Below, one piece after another: positions 1 through 8,495 of a stretch of DNA of 64,000 nt. The translations under genes were made by a program, and so were the position numbers. The notes beneath the pieces are model-generated. The model did not search any database, was not told the origin of the DNA, and was given only the letters and a program-made list of their open reading frames with translations. The stretch spans positions 62,001 through 126,000 of the forward strand of contig NC_011984.1 of the NCBI RefSeq assembly GCF_000016285.1, in the 5' to 3' direction. Within the stretch, counting starts at the first letter, position 1. Each line of letters starts with the position of its first letter. This DNA is from Allorhizobium ampelinum S4. GTDB lineage: Bacteria; Pseudomonadota; Alphaproteobacteria; Rhizobiales; Rhizobiaceae.

Positions 1-2
1 AG

Positions 3-647
3 ACCAATCTTCTGGCGCTGAACGCCGGCGTCGAGGCAGCCCGGGCCGGCGAAGCAGGCAAGGGTTTTGCTGTCGTCGCCCAAGAGGTGCGCGAACTTGC
101 CCAGCGTTCCGCCAAAGCCGCCAAGGAGATCAAGGACCTGATCGGCAAGTCATCGGTGGAAGTCGGGACCGGAGTCAAGCTGGTTAGCGAAACCGGCGAC
201 GCGCTGCGCAAGATCGAGACCTATATCGTCACCATCAACCAGCACATGGATGCGATCGCCACATCCTCGCGCGAGCAGTCGGTCGGCCTGGCGGAGGTCA
301 ACACGGCCGTCAACCAGATGGACCAGGTGACGCAGCAGAATGCCGCGATGGTGGAAGAAGCCAATGCGGCCGGCGCTACGCTTGCCAACGAAGCCGGCCG
401 CCTGCGCGAACTGATCAGCCAGTTCCAGCTCGGCCATGAACACGCGGTTTCGCGGCAGGACCCCGCGCCGCGCCGGGCAGCCCCGGTTACGGCAGTTTCC
501 GGTCGCCCGTGGGCGTCGGCTTCAGCACCCTCGGTGCCGGCAGACTCGCCGGCACGCGGCATGGTCAGCAAGATCGCAAAGGCATTTGGCGGCGGGCAAA
601 GCCGTGTTGCAGCAGCGCCATCGACGGACAGCTGGGAAGAGTTCTGA
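3..647 (+). CDS. Methyl-accepting chemotaxis protein, C-terminal part (5' end outside window)
   Basis: The frame is open from the first bases of the window, so the start lies upstream. The first ~30 residues are the highly conserved tip of the MCP signalling hairpin ([17 protein letters not shown], then [16 protein letters not shown]), the part that contacts CheA and CheW. The descending coiled coil follows to about residue 140, then a flexible Ala/Pro-rich linker of about 60 residues. The protein ends in SWEEF, which fits the C-terminal aromatic-x-x-aromatic pentapeptide that tethers CheR/CheB in some receptors (known for NWETF in enteric receptors). The sensor and membrane segments are not in view, so the ligand cannot be inferred. 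A strong terminator follows directly. Confidence 0.95.
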   Translation, partial: TNLLALNAGVEAARAGEAGKGFAVVAQEVRELAQRSAKAAKEIKDLIGKSSVEVGTGVKLVSETGDALRKIETYIVTINQHMDAIATSSREQSVGLAEVNTAVNQMDQVTQQNAAMVEEANAAGATLANEAGRLRELISQFQLGHEHAVSRQDPAPRRAAPVTAVSGRPWASASAPSVPADSPARGMVSKIAKAFGGGQSRVAAAPSTDSWEEF

Positions 648-679
648 TCGCTCCGACGATCCGGCTTTGACTTCCAGAA

Positions 680-709
680 GCGGGGATGCTCAGGCATCTC
701 CGCATTTTT
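680..709 (+). terminator. Rho-independent terminator of the chemoreceptor gene
   Basis: A 10-bp stem (GCGGGGATGC pairing with GCATCTCCGC, one G-T wobble) with a TCAG loop is followed by ATTTTT. It lies 33 bases after the receptor stop codon. The rest of the stretch to 930 shows no convincing gene. Confidence 0.85.
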
Positions 710-930
710 GATACGCCGTCATGCCTCGAAGAAATGCAGTCTTTTGATCGGAACTCTTCCAAGACTGAGCCACAGTGCCGCTGATCTACCACTGAAGGCA
801 GTGGTTTTCGTGCGGCCAAGCGCCCGTGCTGGCGATGCGGTGGGCGGCTCGTGTTTAAAACGGCGTCAACGGAGGGACTACGTCTGGAACGCTGTCCCTG
901 GCCGACTTTATACTGCGAAAGCAGTTCGTT

Positions 931-2099
931 TAAAGACGCCACTCCTTTGCTAGTCACCCGAATCTGAAGTTCGGCTCATTGTTTTTTGGCAGAATCGCTT
1001 GACGGAGGCGAGGATTTGGCCGGCGGATTTCACCCATCTGTATGGCTTGGGATTCTCGTTGTGCGTTGCGATAAACGCGTCGATGTCGGCTTCCAGTTCG
1101 GCGGTGGAACGATGACACCGCGTTGCAATTGCTTGCGCATCAGCTCTGCAAACCACCGCTCGACTTGATTGATCCAGGAGGCTGACGTTGGCGTGAAGTG
1201 AACATGCCAATGCGGGCGGCGTGCGAGCCAGGCCTTGATCCTCGGCGTCTTGTGGGTCGCATAGTTGTCCATCACCAAATGCACGTCCGGCCCCTTGGGC
1301 ATCTCGGCGTCAATCCGCTTCAAGAAGTCGAGAAATTCGGTCGCCCTGTGACGTTTGTAGCACTGGCCGATTACCGCGCCAGTCGCAACGTCGAGCGCGG
1401 CGAACAGGGATGTCGTGCCGTTGCGGACATAGGTATGGGTGCGCCGCTCGGCGATGCCCGGCGCCATGGGCAGAACCGGCTGCTCGCGATCCAGTGCCTG
1501 GATTTGCGATTTCTCATCCACGCATAGCACGACTGCCCGATCAGGTGGCGACATGTAAAGGCCGACTATGTCTTGCACCTTATCAACGAACAGGGGATCG
1601 GAAGACAGCTTGAATGTCTCCGAACGATGCGGCTGCAAACCAAACGCGGTCCATATCCGACGGATGGTGGTGTGCGACAGCCCGCGGTCGGCTGCCATCA
1701 AACGGATAGACCAGTGCGTGGCATCCTTCGGGGTGGTGTTCAATGTCCGTTCGACGACCTCAGCTACCTGGGCGTCAGAGACGGTTCGTGGCCGACCTGC
1801 GCGATATTCGTCGGTCAGCCCGTCAATGCCACCCTGCACGAACCTGCGGCGCCACTTGCCAACCGTGTGCTCGTGGACGCCAAGGCGTTCGGCAACATCT
1901 TTGCTCTGCAAGCCCTGCGCGCACAGCAAAACTATCCGGCATCGATCCGACAGCGAGCGCGGCGCCTTGTGCCGACGCACCTGAGACTCAAGAAAATTTC
2001 TATCCTCGTCGCTCAGAGCGACAAAGCCCGCTTGCCTGCCGACCATCAATCAAACTCCCGCTGTTACAACAGAAGCAAAATAAAATGATGCCTACTTTA
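931..2099 (-). mobile_element. IS630-family insertion sequence
   Basis: The element carries one transposase gene. Both ends are flanked by TA (931-932 and 2098-2099), the target dinucleotide duplicated by IS630/Tc1-type elements. Just inside each TA the sequences are related in inverted orientation (AAGACGCCACTCCTTT on the left, AAGTAGGCATCATTTT on the right, imperfect match). The length of about 1.17 kb suits the family. Its right edge touches a truncated ISL3 transposase. The exact ends are inferred from these weak repeats. Confidence 0.65.
950..2046 (-). pseudogene. IS630-family transposase, frameshifted near its C terminus
   Basis: The N-terminal half has the helix-turn-helix typical of IS630 ([18 protein letters not shown]). 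The DDE catalytic core follows: the first Asp in [15 protein letters not shown], the second in [12 protein letters not shown], and the acidic residue in [10 protein letters not shown]. After QLQRGV the normal family sequence ([22 protein letters not shown]) continues in another frame from about 1115 down to 950. Comparing frames suggests loss of one base around 1111-1117. All catalytic residues lie before the break, so the short 339-residue product retains the active site but has an abnormal tail. The start is taken at ATG 2046. TTG 2049 is also possible. Confidence 0.85.
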
Positions 2100-2816
2100 G
2101 TTCCACGTTACTCTGTTATTCGTGGACTCGTCGCCGAAGGCGTGTCCATCAAGGAGATCGCGCGCAGAACCGGGCACAGCCGAAAGCTGGTCCGCAGTGT
2201 CGTCCGTGGTCAGCGGACCGACATCTTTCGGGTGCGGCAAACCTCTCTCGAACCGCAGTTGCCTTGGCTGGAAGCGCAATGGGACGCCGGATTGCGAAAC
2301 GGCGCTGAACTGTGGCGGCAGCTTCGGCTGGTTGGTTTCGGTGGAGGTCTCCGCGTTGTTACAGAATGGGCAACACGACGAAGGCGAGCCGAAAAAGCCG
2401 AAAACGGGCTCGGCCACGCGCCCGCAGCACGCACCGTCGTCCGCCTGATGACCCTTGAACGCAACAATTTGACCAAGGCTCAGACGATGACGGTCGCTGC
2501 GATCGAGGAGCGACTACCAGACCTTGTCGAGGCCAGAGATGTCGTGGAGAGCTTCCACGAAATGCTGCGGCGCAAGTCTAAAGATGATCTGGACACGTGG
2601 ATCGACCGCGCCGCAACAAGCTTGGTCGCGTCATTTGCCAACGGCGTTATCCGCGACAGAGCAGCGGTTCAGAATGCAATCACTTCAATTTGGTTGAACG
2701 GCCAGACAGAGGGCCAAATCAACAAGCTAAAACTCATCAAGCGCCAGATGTACGGGCGCGGGAAACTCGATTTGCTTGAGGCACGTATCGTCGGAGCGTA
2801 TCCATCCGAGCAGAAC
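2100..2816 (+). pseudogene. ISL3-family transposase, C-terminal half only
   Basis: The frame begins exactly where the IS630 element ends. It contains the second helix-turn-helix region of ISL3 transposases (GVSIKEIARRTGHSRKLVRS) and the diagnostic C-terminal block NGQTEGQINKLKLIKRQMYG followed by LDLLEAR. The zinc-finger N terminus and the upstream part of the DDE core are missing, and were not found on the far side of the IS630 element, so this is a deletion and not a simple insertion. An in-frame ATG at 2085 inside the IS630 end could start a chimeric product, but it would not be an active transposase. The frame runs on to 2909, beyond the expected end, and overlaps the next gene. Confidence 0.85.
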
Positions 2817-2854
2817 CGCGGGATTTTGCTCGCCGCGCGTGATAATGTGGGTCC

Positions 2855-3088
2855 ATGGAGATTGATGAGGACAAGATCGATGACGCGGTTTTGGCACTGC
2901 TATGGCTGACGCTGCATAACGAGGGTTGTGCGTGGAAAGGCTTCGACTGGGCAACGACGGATCGACTTCATAAGAAGGGCATGATCGGCGACCCGGTTAA
3001 CACGTCAAAGTCGTTGATCCTGACCGATGAAGGCTTGGAGCGTTCGGAGGCGTTGTTCCGAGAGTTGTTCACCCGACCGGCGCTATAG
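2855..3088 (+). CDS. DUF6429 family protein
   Basis: This is a complete 77-residue protein beginning MEIDEDKIDDAVLALLWLTL and containing WKGFDW, DRLHKKGMI and LTDEGLERSEALF, which match the small DUF6429 family. The family has no established function and is often found beside IS66 genes in Proteobacteria (recalled, not checked). The gene runs toward tnpC and overlaps its 3' end by about 20 bp, so the two are tail to tail. It is small, acidic, and shows no signal peptide or membrane segment. Its position between the tnpC end and the presumed left terminal repeat makes it a likely passenger of the IS66 element. Confidence 0.75.
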   Translation: MEIDEDKIDDAVLALLWLTLHNEGCAWKGFDWATTDRLHKKGMIGDPVNTSKSLILTDEGLERSEALFRELFTRPAL

Positions 3089-4728
3089 CTATCCCTTTGC
3101 GCAACTTCCATTGCCAAGGCAGCAGTTCGTGCAGGCGGGTGACGGGGAGATCGGCGATGCGGGTGAACACATCGGCAAGCCATGCCTTTGGGTCGACATC
3201 ATTAAGACGGCAGGTTGTGATGAGTGTGAGCATGACGGCAGTGCGCTCGGCCCCACGCTGGGACCCGGCGAAGGTCCAGTTGCGGCGTCCCAATGCAATA
3301 CCTCTTAAAGCGCGCTCGGCGGCATTATTTGTGAGGCAAATTCGGCCGTCTTCCAGGAATAGCGCAAAGCCGTCCCAGCGCTTGAGCATATAGTCCATGG
3401 CTTTGACGAGGTCGGATGATCTGCTGAGCGTGGCGCGCTCGCGTTGCAGCCACGCATGCATGTCGTCGAACAGCGGCCTGCTTTTGTGCTGTCGCACCGC
3501 CAATCGCTCTTCAGCGCTCAGCCCATTGATCTGCCGCTCGATGTCAAACAGCGCGTCGAAGCGTTTGACGGCCTCAAGCGCGATCGGGGAGATCGGCCTG
3601 CCATTGCGCTTGCTGTCGCGCGCACTTTTTTCGAGATCGGCCAACTCAAAGAATTTTTCGTCGTGCATGCGCATGGCAAAAAGCAAACGTGATCGGCACG
3701 TCTTTCTGTGCGGCAATCGATATCGGCTCGAACCCGTTGTAACAATCCGTCTGCAGAATGCCGCCATATCTGGCCAGATGTCTTTGCGGATGCTCGCCTC
3801 GGCGGTTGCTCGAGGCGTAATAAACCGCAGCCGGGGGTGCATCCCCCTTGAAGGGCAGATCATCACGCACATAGGTCCAAATGCGCCCAGTTGTGCATTT
3901 GCTTTTGCCCCAGATGGGAATGGTGGTGTCGTCACCGTGGAGGCGCTCAGCCGCAAAGACCTGGGCCTCGATGAGATCGAACAGTGGCATGAGAGCCGAT
4001 GTTCCAAGCCCGACCTGATCGCCAAGCGTTGAGGTCGACAGATCGATCCCCTCGCATTTGAACCGGGTACTCTGCCGATTGAGCGGGCTATGCATGCCGA
4101 ACTTGTCGAACAGGATCGTCGCCAGCAGTTGGGGTCCTATGAAGCCACGCGGGGTGGCATGGAAAGGGGCTGGCGACTGGCTGATGGCCTCACAGTCACG
4201 GCAGGTGAACTTCTCGCGCACCGTCTCGATGACCTTGAAGCGGCGCGGAATTTCTTCCAGCGTCTCGGTAACGTCCTCACCCAGTTTCGACAGGCGCGAC
4301 CCGCCGCAACACGCGCAGGTGCTCGGAGGGGCAATGACCACGCGCTCGCGCTCGACATCGTCCGGCCAAGGCTTGCGAACTGGACGCTTGCGCACAAACG
4401 GACGCACGTTTGCCGTTTTGGCCGCCGCTGCCTGCGCTGCAACTTCATCTTCGCTCGCTGCCGTCACCAGCTCTTCGAGCTGCAATTCCAACTGATCAAT
4501 CAGCCGCGCTGAGCGTTCACTGCTCTGGCCGTGTAGTTCGCGCTTGAGCTTGTCGATCCGCAATTCAAGACTGGCGATCCGCGCATCGCGATCAGATAGC
4601 ATGGCTTGCGCATTGGCAGCCTCCGCGACTGCAATGTTCCGCTCGTTGACGACGACATCGTGATTGGCCAGTAGCGCCAAATAGGCGCTGGCAAGGTCTT
4701 CGGGAAGAGCGTCAGGTTTCAAAGCCAT
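3069..4728 (-). pseudogene. tnpC: IS66 transposase TnpC, split by a +1 frameshift
   Basis: The N-terminal 360 residues contain the leading coiled coil, the zinc-binding segment (CACCGGSRLSKLGEDVTE, then CRDCE) and the first part of the DDE domain (ERLHGDDTTIPI, LQTDCYNGFEPI). The frame breaks after FCHAHARRK. The continuation (FFELADLEKSARDSKRNG to the C-terminal block LTNNAAERALRGIALGRRNW) lies in another frame ending at 3069. The change fits one extra base in an A5 run on the coding strand (T5 at 3654-3658 on the plus strand). The second catalytic Asp and the final Glu are thus on different frames, so the product should be inactive unless ribosomes slip. Confidence 0.9.
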
Positions 4729-4773
4729 GACACTATTCGATCAGATTTTCCCTGCATTTTCAATTGAATATTG

Positions 4774-5127
4774 CTATCCAACCTTTGTTGGACGCCATGT
4801 TTGTTGCGGATTTCGCCAGTCAATCCCAGACAGCAGATAAGACAGTTGCGCAGGCGAGATCGCCACCGCGCCACCGTCCGCAGAAGGCCAGATGAACTTG
4901 CCCCGCTCAAGCCTTTTTGTGAACAGGCAACTGCCCTGGCCATCATGCCAGATCAACTTGATCAGGTCGCCGCGCCGACCCCTGAAGCAAAACAAATGTC
5001 CACTGAGCGGTTCATGCTTCAGCACCTCCTGCACCCGAAGCGCTAACGATGGAAATCCACACCGCATGTCCGTATAACCTGTCGCTATCCAGACACGCAC
5101 ATCCTGGCCAGACGGAAGCGCGATCAT
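4774..5127 (-). CDS. tnpB: IS66 accessory protein TnpB
   Basis: This 117-residue protein is a clear IS66 Orf2/TnpB: RVWIATGYTDMRCGFPSL near the start, then HLFCFRGRRGDLIKLIWHDG, which are the family's conserved blocks. It is full length. Its ATG overlaps the last codon of tnpA, and tnpC starts about 45 bp downstream, as in other IS66 operons. TnpB is required for efficient transposition in this family, but its biochemical role is not settled. Confidence 0.95.
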   Translation of the reverse strand: MIALPSGQDVRVWIATGYTDMRCGFPSLALRVQEVLKHEPLSGHLFCFRGRRGDLIKLIWHDGQGSCLFTKRLERGKFIWPSADGGAVAISPAQLSYLLSGIDWRNPQQTWRPTKVG

Positions 5128-5612
5128 TGTTGCCGCCGCAAAACATCAAGCACGCGCTCCAGCGTGTCGGAGGCAAAATCATTGCAAACCCGAACCCGGT
5201 GCAGCGGTCCAACCTGAATTTCGATCGCTCCCGAAATCGAAGATGTCACTGACCCACGCTCAGGGCAAGACAGAGCTTCCGCCTGTTCTTGGCCTGCATG
5301 TTCCTGGACCGACGCTTGCTCACCATCAGCTGCTGCCCAAATCTGCACGGGCAGAAATTCCGGTGACGTTGCAACCTCCTGAGATGAGAGCCGCGAAACC
5401 TTCAGAGCCTTGCGCCACTGATAAATCTGAGATGGGTCCAGATCGTATCCCCGCGCCACCGATGCCACCGTCGCGCCAGCCTCAAGCGTTGCCAGAACAA
5501 TCTCTTCTTTTAACGCCGCAGGCCAGTGTCGGGTGCCTGCCGCCTTACGCGGTAAATCGATCCTGTGAGAACTCACGTGACGCTCCTTGTCTCTCGCTGT
5601 TAATCGCGACAA
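5124..5612 (-). CDS. tnpA: IS66 accessory protein TnpA (HTH)
   Basis: The protein has a helix-turn-helix of the IS3/IS911 OrfA type: HWPAALKEEIVLATLEAGAT, then VASVARGYDLDPSQIYQWRK. A variable Gln/Ala-rich region follows, and the tail (VCNDFASDTLERVLDVLR) is typical of IS66 TnpA. The longest frame begins at a TTG. A GTG further in (VSSHRIDLPRKAAG, near 5576) may be the real start. It probably binds the element's ends. Confidence 0.85.
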   Translation of the reverse strand: MSRLTARDKERHVSSHRIDLPRKAAGTRHWPAALKEEIVLATLEAGATVASVARGYDLDPSQIYQWRKALKVSRLSSQEVATSPEFLPVQIWAAADGEQASVQEHAGQEQAEALSCPERGSVTSSISGAIEIQVGPLHRVRVCNDFASDTLERVLDVLRRQQ

Positions 5613-5959
5613 ACAGAATCTTCACCTTCACTCATAACCACAAGACGGCCTTCCTCGGATACGTACGTCGGAGCAACGTGATGTCATCGAGATAGCGTCA
5701 GACCCCCGTTACTAAGCCGATTGACATACTGCGCGAAGACCAGCGACTGGACCGAAACGCGATACGACATGGTCGACGCCTTGAAGGGCGGTCTTACGTC
5801 GAGAGATTGCGATAAAATAGGCTGACAATCTTACGGCGGAGCTAAAGAAACACCTGGTGACTGGTAGCGGCCGCGTCCGTTGGAGCGACAACTCGATCTC
5901 GATCGATAGCGGGTATCAATAGGGTTTGTTACGCTCCACCCGAAGGCAAATTCGGATGA

Positions 5960-7096
5960 TCACAATTCGATAGCCTTCGGTAGGTTGAGAACGAATGCAC
6001 TCCCACGGCCAGGTCCGTCGCTCTGCACGGTGATGCTGCCCTCGTGAAGCTCTACAAGCTGCTTTACGAGTGCAAGCCCGATTCCGAGCCCTCCATGAGA
6101 ATGTTCCCGGTGACCATCGACCTGAGCGAACATGGCGAAGATGGTCGTTGAAGCCTCCTGCGTCAGTCCAAGACCATTGTCCGAAACAGTTAGGCGGAAA
6201 GACTCGACGTCTTCTACGAGCTCGACGTAGATCTGACCGCCATCCGGCGTGTACTTGGCTGCGTTGTTCAAAAGATTAGCAAGGCATTGTGTAATTCGGA
6301 CATTGTCTGCCATGGCGTCGCATGACCGCTCGGGAAGTTTAACGACTAGATTGTGGCCCTTCGCATCGATCGCTGGCCGGGTCATGTCGACAGCGGATTC
6401 GACTGCGTCCCGCAGGTCGAAGAAGGCCTTGCGAAGGACGATTTTGCCCTGCGTAATTCGCGATACATCTAGGAGATCATCCACCAGATGGCTGAGGTGA
6501 GTGATCTGCTCTTGCATCAGCTTTCCGATCTTTGCGGTCTGTTCTTCACCGTTAACTTTCTTCAGGAGCGAAAGGCCGCCTTGCAGAGCGGCGAGCGGGT
6601 TGCGGAGTTCATGAGCAAGTACGGCAAGGAACTGATCCTTGCGCTTGTCGGCAAGCTGTAGAGCCTGAGCCTGGGATTGCAGTAGATCCCGCTGCTCGGC
6701 GAGCGTCTGGCGCTGGCGGTAGACTTCCAGAAAAACATCCGCCTTGCTGCGAAGGATATGGGCTTCGATCGGCTTCTGGATGAAGTCGACGGCGCCGACC
6801 TCATAGCCTTGAAAGCGCCGCTCGGAGCTGTGCGCGCCGGCTGTAACGAAGATGATCGGTATGCGTTTGGTCCGCTCGTTGCCACGCATCAGTTCGGCAA
6901 GCTCGAAACCATTCAGGCCCGGCATCTGAACGTCGATCAGCGCCAGTGCAAAATCATGGTGCAGGCATAGCTCGAGCGCCTCGTCGCCCGACCTTGCCTT
7001 GACGAGTTCGAGATCAGGACGCCGGAGGAGCGCCTCAAGAGAGAGAAGGTTCTCGGGGAGATCGTCGACGAGCAGGAATTTGACCGGCGTGTTCAT
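5960..7096 (-). CDS. Response-regulator/histidine-kinase protein (REC-HisKA-HATPase)
   Basis: An N-terminal receiver domain comes first (FLLVDDLPEN, acceptor Asp in ALIDVQMPGLNGF, then TAGAH and the Lys of FIQKPIEA). A coiled coil (about residues 135-165) leads to a dimerisation/phosphoacceptor helix with His in VLAHELRNPLAAL, and then an ATPase domain with N, G1 and G2 boxes (NLLNNAAKYTPDGG, DNGLGL, GGLGIGLALV). There is no membrane segment, so it is cytoplasmic. About 378 residues. The start is ATG 7096, which overlaps the cheB stop as TGATG. It is the last gene of the operon, so it may receive phosphate from the upstream hybrid kinase and feed an unknown output. Confidence 0.9.
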   Translation of the reverse strand: MNTPVKFLLVDDLPENLLSLEALLRRPDLELVKARSGDEALELCLHHDFALALIDVQMPGLNGFELAELMRGNERTKRIPIIFVTAGAHSSERRFQGYEVGAVDFIQKPIEAHILRSKADVFLEVYRQRQTLAEQRDLLQSQAQALQLADKRKDQFLAVLAHELRNPLAALQGGLSLLKKVNGEEQTAKIGKLMQEQITHLSHLVDDLLDVSRITQGKIVLRKAFFDLRDAVESAVDMTRPAIDAKGHNLVVKLPERSCDAMADNVRITQCLANLLNNAAKYTPDGGQIYVELVEDVESFRLTVSDNGLGLTQEASTTIFAMFAQVDGHREHSHGGLGIGLALVKQLVELHEGSITVQSDGPGRGSAFVLNLPKAIEL

Positions 7097-7665
7097 CAAG
7101 CGATACCTAGAAGATATGACGAAATATTTTGAAGAGAGAGGACGCGGGCTTGAGGGCACGCGGCAATAGCGGCCTCCGGCATCGCGCGTGCGTAAGCGCC
7201 AAGCGGTTGCTGGACGATCACGCCGCCGCCGGCCTTGGCTACTGCGGACAGCCCTTTCGCCCCATCGCTATTAGCACCCGTCAGAACAACGGCCAGAAGA
7301 CCGTCACCCCACGCCTCGGCGGCGCTTTCAAACGCTACGTCGATTGACGGACGGGAAAACATCACTTCCTCGTCAGACGACAGCGCGATGGTCGCCCTGT
7401 CTTCGATCAACATGTGGTAATTAGGAGGGGCGAAGTATATTACTCCCGGTTCGATCGGTTCTTTGTCCTCGACCTCCACCGCTCGCAACTGGCACTTCGC
7501 ATTGAAGATTTCGGCAAGTACGCTGCGTTTGTGAGGTGGCACGTGGACGACCACGAAAACCGGATATGGATACCCGGACGGAAGCGAGGGAAGGATTACG
7601 GACAGCGCTTCAAGCGCGCCAGCCGAAGCTCCGATAATGACAGCGCCGTGAGAGGTGTCGGTCAT
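7096..7665 (-). CDS. cheB: Stand-alone CheB-type methylesterase domain protein
   Basis: The protein is the catalytic domain of protein-glutamate methylesterase CheB without its receiver domain (189 residues against ~350 for classic CheB). The Ser/His/Asp triad is visible: Ser in IGASAGALEAL, His in VVVHVPPHKRS, Asp in VLTGANSDGAKG. Start and stop codons overlap both neighbours (ATGA with cheR, TGATG with the downstream kinase), implying coupled translation. Without a receiver, its activity is not set by direct phosphorylation. It may act on a non-chemotaxis target, as in other hybrid-kinase/CheR/CheB clusters. Confidence 0.9.
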   Translation of the reverse strand: MTDTSHGAVIIGASAGALEALSVILPSLPSGYPYPVFVVVHVPPHKRSVLAEIFNAKCQLRAVEVEDKEPIEPGVIYFAPPNYHMLIEDRATIALSSDEEVMFSRPSIDVAFESAAEAWGDGLLAVVLTGANSDGAKGLSAVAKAGGGVIVQQPLGAYARAMPEAAIAACPQARVLSLQNISSYLLGIA

Positions 7666-8495
7666 GCGCCGGTCCTCCTGTAGATCTTTTCCTCGCGCAC
7701 GAAGTCCTGGAAAGCGTCCTCATGACGAGAAAACCGCAACGTCTCCTTGGAGCCCAGCCCGAGGAAACCGTTGCGCGGCAGCGCGTCCCTAAACAGCGAA
7801 ACCGCGCGATCCTGGAGATCACGATCGAAATAAATCATGACGTTGCGGCAGGAGACAAATTGCATCTCGCCGAACACCTGGTCGGTGACGAGACTATGAT
7901 CGGAGAAAACCACATTGCGTTTCAGGCTCTTGTCAAAGACACAGCGATTGTAACCAGATTGATAGTAGTCCGACAGGGATGTCTTACCTCCTGCCTGCTG
8001 ATGGTTCTCAGTAAACAGGCGTAGCCGGTCCAGCTCGTAGACGCCGGCCTCCGCCTGGGCCAGTGCTTCCGGGTTGATATCTGTCGCGTAGAATAGGGTT
8101 CGCTCTTCCAGTCCCTCTTCGCGGAACAGGATGACGAAGGAGTACAGTTCCTCGCCGGTGCTGCATCCGGCGATCCAGATCTTCAAAGATGGATAAGTGC
8201 GCAGATGAGGTACAACCTTTTCGCGAAACGCCCGGAAATAGCTCGGATCCCGAAACATCTCGCTGACCTGGACCGTGAGGTAGCGCAGCATTCGCGGCAA
8301 CATGTCGGGATCGTGCAGAACGCGCTCCTGCATCGCGGAAATTGTCGCAAAGCCTAATTGCTCGCGCGCCTGACGCAGCCTTCGGCGGATCGATGACATC
8401 GCGTAGTTGCGGAAATCATAGTGGTAGCGATGATAGAGCGCCTCGAGCAAAAGCCTGATCTCGATGTCTTCTATCTTCTCGTAAGTCTCCGTCAT
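7662..8495 (-). CDS. cheR: CheR-type SAM-dependent methyltransferase
   Basis: About 277 residues from ATG 8495, which overlaps the upstream kinase stop as ATGA. The N-terminal helical CheR domain (MSSIRRRLRQAREQLGF) is followed by the SAM-binding fold: IWIAGCSTGEELYSF, FYATDINPEALAQAE, and the CheR signature VSCRNVMIYFDRDLQ. The family methylates glutamates of chemoreceptors. Here it is encoded with a lone CheB and two kinases but no CheA, CheW or CheY. Its substrate may be the upstream sensor kinase or a distant receptor. The longer upstream frame is out of the kinase gene and is not used. Confidence 0.92.
   Translation of the reverse strand: MTETYEKIEDIEIRLLLEALYHRYHYDFRNYAMSSIRRRLRQAREQLGFATISAMQERVLHDPDMLPRMLRYLTVQVSEMFRDPSYFRAFREKVVPHLRTYPSLKIWIAGCSTGEELYSFVILFREEGLEERTLFYATDINPEALAQAEAGVYELDRLRLFTENHQQAGGKTSLSDYYQSGYNRCVFDKSLKRNVVFSDHSLVTDQVFGEMQFVSCRNVMIYFDRDLQDRAVSLFRDALPRNGFLGLGSKETLRFSRHEDAFQDFVREEKIYRRTGA

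Larger units (their letters stand above)
2842..5712 (-). mobile_element. IS66-family insertion sequence (ends tentative), including a DUF6429 gene
   Basis: The three standard IS66 genes (tnpA, tnpB, tnpC) lie on the minus strand in the usual order with an overlap between tnpA and tnpB. A candidate inverted repeat is seen at the outer edges: ATAATGTGGGTC at 2842-2853 and GTAACGGGGGTC read on the minus strand from 5712, with 9 of 12 positions matching. With these ends the DUF6429 gene is inside the element as a passenger. No 8-bp target duplication is visible at the flanks, so the ends remain uncertain or the element has recombined. Confidence 0.5.

Noticed and set aside
790..930. A plus-strand frame with a CWRCGG Cys pair before the IS630 element, resembling a zinc ribbon
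   Set aside because: Only ~45 codons, no start codon or family match, and the frame runs into the IS630 end.
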